Below are positions 18,559 through 28,882 of a stretch of 64,000 nt of DNA, piece by piece; position 1 is the first letter of the stretch; the number at the start of each line of letters is the position of its first letter. The stretch lies in assembly GCF_015999305.1 (NCBI RefSeq), contig NZ_JAEAGP010000001.1, positions 2,294,001-2,358,000 of the forward strand. The letters are read 5' to 3'. The notes beneath the pieces were generated by a model. The model was not told where the DNA came from and did not search any database. It saw only the letters and a list, made by a program, of their open reading frames with translations. A program made the translations under genes and the position numbers. Source of the DNA: Erythrobacter sp. YJ-T3-07. Lineage in GTDB: Bacteria; Pseudomonadota; Alphaproteobacteria; Sphingomonadales; Sphingomonadaceae.

Positions 18559-18682
18559 TTCGCCCTTCGACAAGCTCAGGACGAACGGTCGATGAGGGGA
18601 ATGCCGCTGCCCGTTCGTGGTGAGCCTGTCGAACCGCGGACGCCGCGCAATGTTCGCCCTTCGACAAGCCCGGTGCGAACGG
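18559..18682. repeat. Cluster of three REP-like repeats (R2, R3, R4) between the nuclease gene and rluD
   Basis: R2 (18559-18588) starts TTCGCCCTTCGACAAGCTCA and ends GGACGAACGG. R3 (18611-18634) is in the opposite orientation (CCGTTCGTGGTGAGCCTGTC then GAAC). R4 (18653-18682) is again in the R2 orientation with a few changes. R2/R3 and R3/R4 are inverted pairs able to form stem-loops, a BIME-like layout. R4 ends 13 nt before the rluD ATG. Such CTTCGACAAGCTCAGGAC-type repeats occur in many copies in sphingomonad genomes (remembered, not checked). Confidence 0.88.
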
Positions 18683-18695
18683 TATGGGGTCAACC

Positions 18696-19634
18696 ATGAG
18701 TGAAACCCTCACCGGCACCATCCCCGCCCCCGCCCGCCTCGACAAGGCGCTCGCCGATGCGACCGATCTTTCGCGAGAGCGGATCAAGGGACTGATCGCG
18801 GACGGGCAGGTCAGCGTGGGCGGAAAGCGCGCGACATCGCCTTCCGCCAAGGTTGCGGCGGGAACGCCCTTCACCATCGCCCTGCCGGCTCCCGTCCCGC
18901 TGGAGGCAGAGCCGCAGGACATCCCGCTGGTGGTCGCGTACGAGGACGAACATCTGATTGTGGTCGACAAACCTGCGGGCATGGTGGTCCACCCCGCGGC
19001 GGGCAATCGCGACGGCACGCTGGTCAATGCGCTGCTGCACCATTGCCGGGGGCAGTTGTCGGGCATCAACGGGGTCGAGCGGCCCGGGATCGTCCACCGG
19101 ATCGACAAGGACACCTCCGGCCTGCTGGTGGTCGCAAAGACCGACGCCGCGCACGAGGGGCTGGCGCGGCAGTTCGCCGATCACAGCATCTCGCGCCGCT
19201 ACGTCGCGGTGTGCGCAGGCCAGCCCCGGCCCGCCGAAGGGACGATCGATGCACGCCTCGGCCGGTCGGACCGCGATCGCAAGAAAATGGCCGTGCTCGA
19301 CCCCCAATCGACCCGCGGGAAGCACGCGGTGACGCATTATCGCACAACCAAAACTTTCGGTGTCGCAAGCATTCTTGAATGCCGGCTGGAGACCGGACGC
19401 ACCCATCAGGTGCGCGTTCACTGCGCGTCAATCGGTCATCCGCTATTAGGAGACCCGCAATATGGACGCGATCCCAAGGCCTTGCGGTCGATTCTCGAGA
19501 AACTGGCGTTTCGCCGGCAGGCGCTTCACGCAGCCAGCCTCGGCTTCATCCATCCGACAACCGGCGAACGGCTCGAATTTCGGGCCGACCTGCCCCGGGA
19601 CATGACGGAACTGATCGACGAAATCGCTCGTTGA
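18696..19634 (+). CDS. rluD: 23S rRNA pseudouridine synthase, RluD family
   Basis: A 312-residue enzyme that isomerises uridines in helix 69 of 23S rRNA. An N-terminal S4 RNA-binding domain (RLDKALADATDLSRERIKGLIADGQVSV) precedes the catalytic core. The catalytic Asp is D137 in GIVHRIDKDTSGLLVVAK, and the conserved GRTHQVRVHCASIGHPLLGD is present. The ATG at 18696 is preferred over that at 18684, which would place the start inside the repeat R4 flank. It precedes rpoH by 133 bp on the same strand. Confidence 0.94.
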   Translation: MSETLTGTIPAPARLDKALADATDLSRERIKGLIADGQVSVGGKRATSPSAKVAAGTPFTIALPAPVPLEAEPQDIPLVVAYEDEHLIVVDKPAGMVVHPAAGNRDGTLVNALLHHCRGQLSGINGVERPGIVHRIDKDTSGLLVVAKTDAAHEGLARQFADHSISRRYVAVCAGQPRPAEGTIDARLGRSDRDRKKMAVLDPQSTRGKHAVTHYRTTKTFGVASILECRLETGRTHQVRVHCASIGHPLLGDPQYGRDPKALRSILEKLAFRRQALHAASLGFIHPTTGERLEFRADLPRDMTELIDEIAR

Positions 19635-19767
19635 AATCGATGAACACAACTCGAAAAATTTCGGGAAGCGGTCTATATGGAAGGCGTGGCCCAAGCATCC
19701 CGGATGCCCAGCAGGGGTTCGGGGCCCAAACGGGGGGATGGGCTGACACAGAAAGGTTAGGGACGAA

Positions 19768-20673
19768 GTGAGTAAAAGCAAGGCAGTAGCCATTCCGGCC
19801 CTGGGCGGCGAGCAAAGCCTCAACCGCTATTTGTCGGAAATCAAGAAATTCCCCGTGCTGACGGCAGAGCAGGAATACATGCTCGCCAAGCGGTACGAAG
19901 AGCACGAAGACCCCGAGGCTGCGGCCCAGCTGGTCTCGAGCCATCTGCGGCTCGTCGCGAAGATCGCGATGGGATACCGCGGCTATGGCCTGCCCGTGTC
20001 CGACCTTATTTCCGAAGGAAACGTCGGCCTGATGCAGGGCGTCAAGAAGTTCGAGCCCGATCGCGGCTTCCGCCTCGCGACCTATGCGATGTGGTGGATC
20101 AAGGCGAGCATCCAGGAATATATCCTGCGTTCGTGGAGCCTGGTGAAGATGGGCACCACCGCCGCGCAGAAGAAGCTGTTCTTCAACCTGCGGCGGATGA
20201 AGCGCAATCTCGACGCCTACGAGGACACCGATCTCCACCCGGACGACGTGACCAAGATCGCAACCGACCTCGGCGTGCCCGAGCAGGAAGTGATCAACAT
20301 GAACCGCCGGATGCTGATGGGTGGCGACAGCTCGCTCAACGTGTCCATGCGCGGGGACGAGGAAAACGCCAGCCAGTGGCAGGATTGGCTGACCGACGAT
20401 CGCCCCCTGCAGGACGAGACCACCGCCGACACGCAGGAGGCGCAGGTGCGCCACGCCATGCTGCTGGAAGCGATGGATTCGCTCAACGATCGCGAGAAGC
20501 ACATCCTGACCGAACGCCGTCTGACCGAAGACCCGCAGACGCTCGAAGAGCTGAGCAAGGTCTACGACGTGTCGCGCGAACGCATCCGCCAGATCGAGGT
20601 GCGCGCGTTCGAGAAGCTGCAGAAAGCGATGCAGCGAATCGCGAGCGAAAAGCTGATGCCCGTCGCGGCCTGA
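19768..20673 (+). CDS. rpoH: RNA polymerase sigma-32 factor RpoH
   Basis: A 301-residue heat-shock sigma factor with all regions visible: sigma 1.2 (SLNRYLSEIKKFPVLTAEQE), region 2 (LRLVAKIAMGYRGYGLPVSDLISEGNVGLMQGVKKFE... RLATYAMWWIKASIQEYILRSWS, written here in parts), the diagnostic RpoH box QKKLFFNLR (about residues 132-140), and region 4 (SLNDREKHILTERR... YDVSRERIRQIEVRAFEKLQ). It starts with GTG at 19768 behind an AGGGACGA ribosome binding site. Sphingomonads often carry two rpoH genes; which one this is cannot be told here. Probable targets in this window include clpX, clpP and tig. Confidence 0.97.
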   Translation: MSKSKAVAIPALGGEQSLNRYLSEIKKFPVLTAEQEYMLAKRYEEHEDPEAAAQLVSSHLRLVAKIAMGYRGYGLPVSDLISEGNVGLMQGVKKFEPDRGFRLATYAMWWIKASIQEYILRSWSLVKMGTTAAQKKLFFNLRRMKRNLDAYEDTDLHPDDVTKIATDLGVPEQEVINMNRRMLMGGDSSLNVSMRGDEENASQWQDWLTDDRPLQDETTADTQEAQVRHAMLLEAMDSLNDREKHILTERRLTEDPQTLEELSKVYDVSRERIRQIEVRAFEKLQKAMQRIASEKLMPVAA

Positions 20674-20700
20674 CGCCCTCGCATCGCTGCACCCGAAAAG

Positions 20701-20735
20701 ACGCCGCCCCGCCATCGCGCAGGGCGGCGTTTTTC
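20701..20735 (+). terminator. Rho-independent terminator after rpoH
   Basis: ACGCCGCCC (20701-20709) pairs perfectly with GGGCGGCGT (20722-20730), followed by TTTT (20731-20734). It ends just before the stop of the convergent SDR gene and may serve both. Confidence 0.9.
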
Positions 20736-20738
20736 GTG

Positions 20739-21482
20739 TCAGCGGTTGGCGAGCATTTCCATGAATTCGCCGACCTTGCCGTCCTTCTCGGCATTGCGGA
20801 ACGGGCGGACGAACTCGACGCACACCTCCTCGGGCGTCGGCTGCTGCTGGAACAGCGTCATCACCTCTTCGATGTAGGCGTCGAGCGGCATGTACCCCTC
20901 GCGCTCCGACTGGCCCGGGGTCAGCTCGGTCTGTACGCCCGGCGGGACCAGCTCGATCACCTCGATGCTGCCCTTGAGCTGCTGGCGCAGCGACAGGGTG
21001 TAGCTGTGCAGCGCCGCCTTGGTCGCGGAATAGGTCGCAGCCTTGGGCTGCGGCACGAAACCGAGGCCCGAGGTGACGTTGACGATGACCGGGTTCTCGC
21101 GGGCCTTGAGATGATCGACCAGCGCATCGGTCAGCCGGATCGGGCCGAGCAGGTTGATCGTCACTTCTGCGGTCGCGTCGGCGAGATCGCGGGAGGCGGT
21201 GATGTCCTCGTACTTCATGATCCCGGCATTGTTGAACACCGCGTTGAGCTCGGGGAAGCGTTCGATCACTTCCTTCGCAAAGCGCTCCACCTCGCCCGGC
21301 TGCGCCACGTCGAGCGTCATGGCGTGGATGTTGTCGTAACCCTCCGCGGTCTCCTCCAGAGCATCGCGCGTGCGCCCGGCGACGATCACCGTGTTGCCCA
21401 GATCGTGCCACCTGCGCGCCAGCTCGCGGCCGATGCCGCTGCCGCCGCCGGTGATGAGGATGGTGTTGCCCGATAGTTTCAT
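20739..21482 (-). CDS. SDR-family oxidoreductase (DltE-like)
   Basis: A 247-residue classical short-chain dehydrogenase. It has the cofactor motif TGGGSGIG (residues 11-18), NNAG at about 84-87, and the catalytic set S138, Y151 and K155 (YSATKAAL). R38 after the second strand (VIVAGRTRD) suggests NADP(H). The sequence is closest to the DltE-type SDR group often found in proteobacteria. The substrate is unknown. The start at 21482 is supported by AAGGCG upstream; an in-frame ATG at 21518 is less likely. It stands alone and is divergent from mtgA. Confidence 0.92.
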   Translation of the reverse strand: MKLSGNTILITGGGSGIGRELARRWHDLGNTVIVAGRTRDALEETAEGYDNIHAMTLDVAQPGEVERFAKEVIERFPELNAVFNNAGIMKYEDITASRDLADATAEVTINLLGPIRLTDALVDHLKARENPVIVNVTSGLGFVPQPKAATYSATKAALHSYTLSLRQQLKGSIEVIELVPPGVQTELTPGQSEREGYMPLDAYIEEVMTLFQQQPTPEEVCVEFVRPFRNAEKDGKVGEFMEMLANR

Positions 21483-21619
21483 AGCACGATCGCCTTTCAT
21501 GGATTGCAGACCTGCCATGTAGGTCGCGCGCGCCGCTGCGGGAGGGGTCGATACGGAATTGCGGGCCGCGCGAACGCGGGTGATTGTCGCCCTGCGGCGC
21601 AGCCTCTAGATAGCCGGTC

Positions 21620-22291
<672 letters not shown>

Positions 22292-22473
22292 CAGCCCGCG
22301 AATAGCTGGCACTTTCAGCGACTTGGGCGCTTGCGATGTCCCTGTGGGTTCGTCGACCTTGTCGAATGATATTCCATATCTAGCTGATTTTACGAGATTT
22401 TCCTTGCTTGACGGCGAAAGCTCCGCCTAGTCCGCCCTTGGCAGACAGGGGCCGGCAGAAGGGCAATCGATCG

Positions 22474-23403
22474 ATGGGTCACGATCATTCTCACGACCAT
22501 GCGCACGGGCACGGGCACGGGCACGGGCACGGCCATTCCCACGCGCCAGCCGATTTCGGACGCGCCTTTGCGATCGGGGTTGCGCTCAACACGGTGTTCG
22601 TCGTGGTCGAGGCGAGCTTCGGCTATATTTCCGGCTCGATGGCGCTGGTCGCAGATGCGGGCCATAACCTGTCGGACGTGCTTGGCCTGCTGATCGCCTG
22701 GGCTGCGAGCGCGGCGGCCAAGCGACCGCCCTCCCCGCGCTTCACCTACGGCCTCAAAAGCTCCACGATCCTCGCCGCGCTGGCCAATGCCGCGCTGCTG
22801 ATGATCGCGATCGGCGCGATTTTGTTCGAGACGATCGACCGCCTGATGAACCCGGTCGAGCCCGAAGGCTGGACGATGATATGGGTCGCAGGCGTCGGCA
22901 TCGTCATCAACACCGCCACGGCGCTGCTGTTCGTCAGCGGGCGCAAGGACGACCTGAACATCCAGGGCGCCTTCCTGCACATGGCGGCGGATGCGCTGGT
23001 CTCGGTCGGCGTGGTCATTGCCGGCGTCGCAATCCTGCTGACCGGCGCGGTGTGGCTCGATCCCGTCACCAGCCTCGTGATCCTCGCAGTGATCGGCTGG
23101 GGCACCTGGGGCCTCGCGCGCGACAGCCTGAAGCTGGGTCTCAACGCCGTTCCCGAAGGGGTGGACGAATCCGCAGTGCGCGCCACGCTGGAAAGCGAGC
23201 CCGGCGTCACCGAGGTGCACGACCTGCATATCTGGCCCATGTCGACCACCGAAACCGCGCTGACCGCACATCTGGTGATGCCCGAGGGGCATCCGGGCGA
23301 CGCCTTCCTCGCTCTGGTCGCAGAGCGGCTCGCCCATGATCACAAGATCGGCCATACGACCTTGCAGATCGAGCGGACGCGCAACTGCGAGGGTGGATGT
23401 TGA
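22474..23403 (+). CDS. Cation diffusion facilitator (zinc/cobalt/cadmium efflux, CzcD/ZitB type)
   Basis: A 309-residue inner-membrane cation/proton antiporter with six membrane segments. The N-terminus is a His-rich tract (alternating His-Gly, residues 3-23), then VADAGHNLSDV (metal site D61, H64? and D68) and HMAADALVSVG in helix V. A C-terminal cytoplasmic domain (VHDLHIWPMSTTETALTAHLVM) matches ZitB/CzcD. The likely substrate is Zn2+, possibly Cd2+ or Co2+. The ATG at 22474 is preceded by a 182-bp non-coding leader. The last codons overlap the next gene by 7 bp. Confidence 0.94.
   Translation: MGHDHSHDHAHGHGHGHGHGHSHAPADFGRAFAIGVALNTVFVVVEASFGYISGSMALVADAGHNLSDVLGLLIAWAASAAAKRPPSPRFTYGLKSSTILAALANAALLMIAIGAILFETIDRLMNPVEPEGWTMIWVAGVGIVINTATALLFVSGRKDDLNIQGAFLHMAADALVSVGVVIAGVAILLTGAVWLDPVTSLVILAVIGWGTWGLARDSLKLGLNAVPEGVDESAVRATLESEPGVTEVHDLHIWPMSTTETALTAHLVMPEGHPGDAFLALVAERLAHDHKIGHTTLQIERTRNCEGGC
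22504..22533 (+). repeat. Hexanucleotide tandem repeat coding a His-Gly tract
   Basis: Four CACGGG units and a fifth CACGGC unit encode the alternating His-Gly metal-binding tail of the cation efflux protein. Unit number could vary by replication slippage without shifting the frame. Confidence 0.8.
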
Positions 23404-24128
23404 TAGGAAGAAAGCTTGTTGTCTGGGGCGGTGTGGGAATCGTCGCCGTCCTGGCCCTGCTGGTCGGCCTCAACAGCCTCTCCAAGGCCCCGTGCTTCCA
23501 ACTCGTCGGCGATCTGACCTGCCGGGTCGAGACCGATGACAAGATCGTCGCCCTGACCTTCGACGATGGCCCGACACCGCGGGGCGTTGCTGCCGTGTTG
23601 CCGATCCTCGACCGGTACGATGCCAGGGCAACCTTCTTCCTGATCGGCGAAGACCTGAAACGTCACCCGCAGGCCGCGCGGCAGATCCTTGCTGCGGGCC
23701 ACGAACTGGGCAATCACACCTACAGCCACCAGCGCAATGTCGGCCGGTCCCGGGCGTTCTATCGCGACGAGTTGGCCAAGACCGGGCAGCTGCTGCGTGC
23801 CGTCGGATCGGACAGCGACCTGTTTCGCCCGCCCTACGGCCGCAAGCTGGTGGGCCTGCCGCTGGAAGTGGAGCGTGCGGGGTTGAAGACGATCACCTGG
23901 GATGTCGCGGACCGGGCCGAAGAGTTCCCCGAACCGGCGGACTACGCACGCGACATCGTGGAGCGGGTGCGCCCCGGATCGATTATCCTGATCCACCCGA
24001 TGTATCGCGGCAACGGGACCGCGCGCGAAGCCCTGCCGATGATTCTGGCCCAGTTGCGCGATCGAGGATATGACGTCGTCACCGTGAGCGAACTTTTGAA
24101 CCACCAGTCCTCTGCATCGCCGCAATGA
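23397..24128 (+). CDS. Membrane-anchored polysaccharide deacetylase (NodB homology domain)
   Basis: A 243-residue carbohydrate esterase family 4 protein with an N-terminal anchor (VVWGGVGIVAVLALLVGL) and a periplasmic NodB domain. The motifs are TFDDGP (residues 54-59), HELGNHTYSH with metal ligands H107 and H111, and FRPPYG near residue 144. The final motif is ILIHPMY rather than the usual LLHD. It probably deacetylates peptidoglycan or an exported glycan. It overlaps the cation efflux gene by 7 bp and the ECF sigma gene by 4 bp (ATGA), so all three are translationally coupled. Confidence 0.92.
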   Translation: MLIGRKLVVWGGVGIVAVLALLVGLNSLSKAPCFQLVGDLTCRVETDDKIVALTFDDGPTPRGVAAVLPILDRYDARATFFLIGEDLKRHPQAARQILAAGHELGNHTYSHQRNVGRSRAFYRDELAKTGQLLRAVGSDSDLFRPPYGRKLVGLPLEVERAGLKTITWDVADRAEEFPEPADYARDIVERVRPGSIILIHPMYRGNGTAREALPMILAQLRDRGYDVVTVSELLNHQSSASPQ

Positions 24129-24694
24129 CACCGGCCAGCCCAGAACGCCGCGAGCAGCTGAAGGCGGCCATGCTCCGCCTGTCGAAGGGCGACCGGGATG
24201 CCCTCGAAGTGGTCTATCGCCTCACTAGCGTGAAGCTTTTCGGCATTTGCCTGCGTATCTTGGGGGACAGGAAAGAAGCCGAAGACGCCTTGCAGGACGT
24301 TTACATCACCCTCTGGCGCAACGCCGCCCGCTACGACGCGAAGCGCGCGAGCCCGATCGCGTGGCTGGCGACCTTCGCGCGCAACCGCGCGGTGGACCGC
24401 CTGCGCACGGGCAAGGTGCGGCGCGGCGCGGTGCCGGTGGAAGCGGCGGCAGAGCTGCCCGATGGTGACCCGTCCGCCGACGATCTGCTGATCGATGCGG
24501 AGCGGACCGCGCGGGTCCACGCCTGCCTCGAAACGCTCGACGAGCCGCAGCGCGGGGCGATCCGCACCGCCTTCCTCGAAGGGCGCACCTATGCCGAGCT
24601 GGCGGAGCGCAACGCGGTGCCGCTGGGGACGATGAAGAGCTGGATCCGGCGCGGTCTCCTGAAGCTGCGCACCTGCATGGAGGGCGGTGAATGA
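24125..24694 (+). CDS. ECF-family sigma factor (SigK/RpoE-like)
   Basis: A 189-residue two-domain sigma factor. Region 2 (GDRDALEVVYRLTSVKLFGICLRIL... DALQDVYITLWRNAARYD) and region 4 (LDEPQRGAIRTAFLEGRTYAELAERNAVPLGTMKSWIRRGLLKLR) are both complete. It lies between an overlapping deacetylase and an overlapping anti-sigma gene. It probably drives its own operon and the downstream fasciclin gene, as SigK does with its RskA partner. Target promoters were not identifiable with confidence. Confidence 0.93.
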   Translation: MTPASPERREQLKAAMLRLSKGDRDALEVVYRLTSVKLFGICLRILGDRKEAEDALQDVYITLWRNAARYDAKRASPIAWLATFARNRAVDRLRTGKVRRGAVPVEAAAELPDGDPSADDLLIDAERTARVHACLETLDEPQRGAIRTAFLEGRTYAELAERNAVPLGTMKSWIRRGLLKLRTCMEGGE

Positions 24695-25425
24695 GCACGC
24701 CCGGACACGATATGCCCGAACTCTCCGGCGACGAACTGCTCGCTGCGGAATACGCGATGGGCCTGCTGGAAGGCGAAGACCTGCTTGCAGTGCGCGGTCG
24801 CATGGCGCGCGAGCCAGCGTTTGCCGGGCTGGTCGCGCAATGGGAAACCCGGCTGGCCCCGCTGCTGGACGAACCTGCCCGCGCCGCCCCTTCGCCCGAG
24901 GTGTGGAGCCGGATTGCAGGCGAGCTGGAGGAGCGGGACGAAGCACCCAGCCCCGTGGTCCTGCTCCAGCGCCGGGTCGCGGTGTGGCAGCGGATCGCCG
25001 CCGGCAGCGCTGTTGCGGCGGTTGCCGCCGTCGCGCTGCTGTTCTTGCCATCGGGCAACACGCCAGCGCCTGCCCCAGATGCGTCGCCGCTGGTCGCCTC
25101 GATCCCGATTGCCGATACCCCGCTGCGTATCGGCGTGACCTTCCTGCCCGAGCGCGATGAACTGCTGGTCGCGGCGAGCGGACTGACCGCCGACGGGGTT
25201 CACGATCACGAGCTGTGGCTGGTGCCGCCGGGCGAAGGCGCGCAGCCGCAATCGCTGGGGGTCATCGCGCCGGGCACGCAGGAAAGAGTATCGCTCGACC
25301 CGGAGCTTGCCCGCTCGATGCGGCAGGGTGCGCAGATCCTGCTGAGCCAGGAACCGCTCGGCGGCGCGCCGGACAAGTCCGCGCCAGGGCCGGTGGTGGC
25401 TCAGGGAACTCTGGCGACGATCTGA
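24691..25425 (+). CDS. Membrane anti-sigma factor, RskA type
   Basis: A 244-residue single-pass protein. The cytoplasmic N-terminal part (LSGDELLAAEYAMGLLEGED) is an anti-sigma domain. A membrane helix spans about residues 101-119, and the periplasmic C-terminal part (TPLRIGVTFLPERDELLVAASGL... HELWLVPPGEGAQPQSLG) is the RskA C-terminal domain. It would hold the ECF sigma inactive until proteolysed. The ATG overlaps the sigma stop by 4 bp. Confidence 0.92.
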   Translation: MSTPGHDMPELSGDELLAAEYAMGLLEGEDLLAVRGRMAREPAFAGLVAQWETRLAPLLDEPARAAPSPEVWSRIAGELEERDEAPSPVVLLQRRVAVWQRIAAGSAVAAVAAVALLFLPSGNTPAPAPDASPLVASIPIADTPLRIGVTFLPERDELLVAASGLTADGVHDHELWLVPPGEGAQPQSLGVIAPGTQERVSLDPELARSMRQGAQILLSQEPLGGAPDKSAPGPVVAQGTLATI

Positions 25426-25526
25426 CCGCGAAAGAAATTGCGGGGCGCGCTGCATCCACGGCGCGGTCCGCTGCGTAACTCCTCACCGACGGGACCAAAC
25501 GACCTGTTGGAATGAGGAGATCGACG

Positions 25527-26123
25527 ATGTTCGCCAAGAAAACCCAAGCCGCCCTGATGCTTGCCGCCAGCGCAGCCCTGCTGGGCGCGTGTGCTTCATA
25601 CGATATGGAAGACGGCCAGATGGCCAGCGCCAGTGCCGACACGACCGTGATGGTCGGCGGAGCGGCGATGTACCCCACGCGCAATATCGTCGAGAACGCG
25701 GTCAATTCGAAGGACCACACCACGCTGGTTGCAGCCGTGAAGGCTGCCGGGCTGGTCGATACGCTGTCCGGCCCCGGCCCCTTCACCGTTTTCGCGCCGA
25801 CCAATGCCGCCTTCGCCAAGCTGCCCGCAGGCACGGTCGACACGCTGCTGAAGCCTGAAAACAAGGCGATGCTGACCAAGGTGCTGACCTATCACGTAGT
25901 CCCCGGCCGGGTATCCGCCAGCGATCTGATGATGAAGATCAGGCAGGGCGGCGGCATGGCCAAGCTGACCACCGTGGAAGGCGGCACGCTGACCGCCAAG
26001 ATGATGGGCGGCAATGTCGTGCTGGTCGACGAAAAGGGCGGCATGGCTACCGTCACGCAGGCCGACGTGTTCCAGTCCAACGGCGTGATCCACGTGACCG
26101 ATACGGTCTCGATGCCTGGCTGA
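25527..26123 (+). CDS. Fasciclin-domain lipoprotein
   Basis: A 198-residue exported lipoprotein with lipobox LLGAC (Cys about residue 21) and one FAS1 domain ([77 protein letters not shown]). The ATG at 25527 follows GAGGAGA; an upstream ATG at 25512 lacks such a site. Its position after an ECF/RskA pair parallels mycobacterial SigK-RskA control of the fasciclin proteins MPT70 and MPT83, suggesting it is the regulon's main output. A terminator follows. Confidence 0.93.
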   Translation: MFAKKTQAALMLAASAALLGACASYDMEDGQMASASADTTVMVGGAAMYPTRNIVENAVNSKDHTTLVAAVKAAGLVDTLSGPGPFTVFAPTNAAFAKLPAGTVDTLLKPENKAMLTKVLTYHVVPGRVSASDLMMKIRQGGGMAKLTTVEGGTLTAKMMGGNVVLVDEKGGMATVTQADVFQSNGVIHVTDTVSMPG

Positions 26124-26188
26124 TCTCAGTTCCCCTCGCGGCACCGGCAAGCGTTACCCCCGCTACCCAGCACCGGTGTCGCACCAAG

Positions 26189-26229
26189 GCCCCGTTCGGC
26201 GAGTTCCTCTCGTCGGGCGGGGTTTTTTT
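26189..26229 (+). terminator. Rho-independent terminator after the fasciclin gene
   Basis: CCCCG (around 26190-26194) pairs with CGGGG at 26218-26222 through an imperfect stem, followed by TTTTTTT. It overlaps the stop of the convergent membrane-protein gene by a few bases. Confidence 0.75.
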
Positions 26230-26575
26230 ATGGACCGTGCTGCGACCGGGCCCAGCGTTCCGTCAGCCAGAGGATGAAAGCGTGGGCGCCCGAGAGCGAC
26301 ACGCAGGCAACGATCATTCCGATGGTAGGATCACCGTTCTGCAATTCACGCGGCACGAAGGCCAACGCGCCGCCGATACCGATCAGCGCCAGGATGAACA
26401 GGACCGGCAACTGCCAGATGATGAGCGCGGGCGAGCCGAGAGATGTCGCCTCGCCGCGCAACCCGTAATGCTGGGGCAGTCGCTCGAAATGACCGAACCG
26501 TTGCTTGGCCCAGAAGACCGAGAGCGACAGAGCCAGGATCGCGGCCCCGAGAACCAGAGCCGCGATCCCGCTCAT
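26228..26575 (-). CDS. Small membrane protein, possibly DUF1648-related
   Basis: A 115-residue protein with three hydrophobic segments (residues 3-22, 50-72 and 85-105). The stretch [19 protein letters not shown] before the second helix resembles the loop of DUF1648 proteins, but I would not assign it firmly. It starts 1 bp after the clpX stop codon on the same strand, so it is probably the last gene of the clpX transcript. Its role is unknown. Confidence 0.75.
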   Translation of the reverse strand: MSGIAALVLGAAILALSLSVFWAKQRFGHFERLPQHYGLRGEATSLGSPALIIWQLPVLFILALIGIGGALAFVPRELQNGDPTIGMIVACVSLSGAHAFILWLTERWARSQHGP

Positions 26576-26576
26576 A

Positions 26577-27848
<1,272 letters not shown>

Positions 27849-28046
27849 AATCCTGGTATCCTCGAATCCCCGCAGCTGCGGAGAACCTTACGAATGTAAC
27901 TTTCGCGCACGCCATTGCAACCTAGGCATGTATCGCACGAATCGCCTTGCGAAGGGCTGAAGACAGCCCCCGCGTAAATTTACGCCCTCATTTTTCAGAG
28001 CCTTGTGGCCCTGAGGCCACTCAGGTGACGGGGACGCCGAGCCCGG

Positions 28047-28733
28047 TCAGTCAGGCGCCCCGCCCGATCCTTCGGATTCGCCGCTCGAGTCGTCGTCCGA
28101 ATCGCCCTGGGGACGGCTCTCGAAGACCTTGTCGACGAGGCCGAACTTCATGGCTTCACGCGCATCGAGGAAGGTATCGCGATCCATCGCTTCCTCGATC
28201 TTCTCCAGCGGCTGGCCGGTGTACTTGGCGTAGAGCTCGTTCATGTTCTTGCGAATGCGCAGGATCTCGCGCGCCTGGATCTCGATGTCCGAGGCCATGC
28301 CCTGCGCGCCGCCCGAAGGCTGGTGGATCATGATCCGCGCATTAGGCAGCGCGATCCGCATGCCCGGCTCGCCCGCGGCCAGCAGGAAGCTGCCCATCGA
28401 CGCGGCCTGGCCCACGCACACCGTGGAAATGCGCGGCTGGATGTACTGCATCGTGTCGTGGATCGCCATGCCGGCCGTCACCACCCCGCCGGGCGAGTTG
28501 ATGTACATGCTGATCGGCTTGGACGGGTTCTCGGATTCAAGAAACAGCAGCTGCGCCACTGCGAGACTGGCCATGCCATCTTCCACCGGGCCGGTGAGGA
28601 ACACGATCCGTTCGCGCAGCAGGCGGCTGAAAATATCGAAGCTGCGTTCGCCGCGACTGGTCTGTTCGACCACCACGGGCACCAGCGCGCCGGTTGCGGG
28701 GTCGCGGAAATAGCCGGATTCGTCGAATTGCAT
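28047..28733 (-). CDS. clpP: ATP-dependent Clp protease proteolytic subunit ClpP
   Basis: A 228-residue serine protease subunit forming the double-heptamer chamber. The catalytic triad is visible: S112 in [15 protein letters not shown]137 in MIHQPSGG, and Asp in DRDTFLDA. The acidic Ser/Gly-rich tail ([16 protein letters not shown]) is longer than usual. It partners the downstream clpX. A sigma-70-like promoter is seen upstream, in the region shared with the divergent ClpP-like gene. Confidence 0.97.
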   Translation of the reverse strand: MQFDESGYFRDPATGALVPVVVEQTSRGERSFDIFSRLLRERIVFLTGPVEDGMASLAVAQLLFLESENPSKPISMYINSPGGVVTAGMAIHDTMQYIQPRISTVCVGQAASMGSFLLAAGEPGMRIALPNARIMIHQPSGGAQGMASDIEIQAREILRIRKNMNELYAKYTGQPLEKIEEAMDRDTFLDAREAMKFGLVDKVFESRPQGDSDDDSSGESEGSGGAPD

Positions 28734-28760
28734 GAAGGGTCCTTATCTGTCTTGGCCGCC

Positions 28761-28789
28761 TATATCTGGTCTCATCCTTTCATCATCAA
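28761..28789 (-). promoter_or_regulatory. Predicted clpP promoter
   Basis: On the minus strand TTGATG (28789-28784) and GATATA (28766-28761) are separated by 17 nt, a sigma-70-like arrangement about 30 nt upstream of the clpP ATG. The match to a sigma-32 consensus is weaker. This was assigned by eye. Confidence 0.45.
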
Positions 28790-28882
28790 GGCTTGAATGG
28801 AAAGCCCGCGCGCGCCAGTTGTGCCGCAACAACATGCGCGGTGCCCAATTCTTGATGGCGATGCGCCCAAGGAGCCTGATTT

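Noticed and set aside
19635..19767. Possible sigma-32 promoter upstream of rpoH
   Set aside because: TTGAAA-like and CTATAT-like hexamers exist but their spacing does not fit a recognised consensus.
22321..22350. Possible degenerate REP-like copy upstream of the cation efflux gene (GGTTCGTCGACCTTGTCGAA)
   Set aside because: It is shorter than the 18.2-18.7 kb repeats and differs in the core, so chance similarity is as likely.
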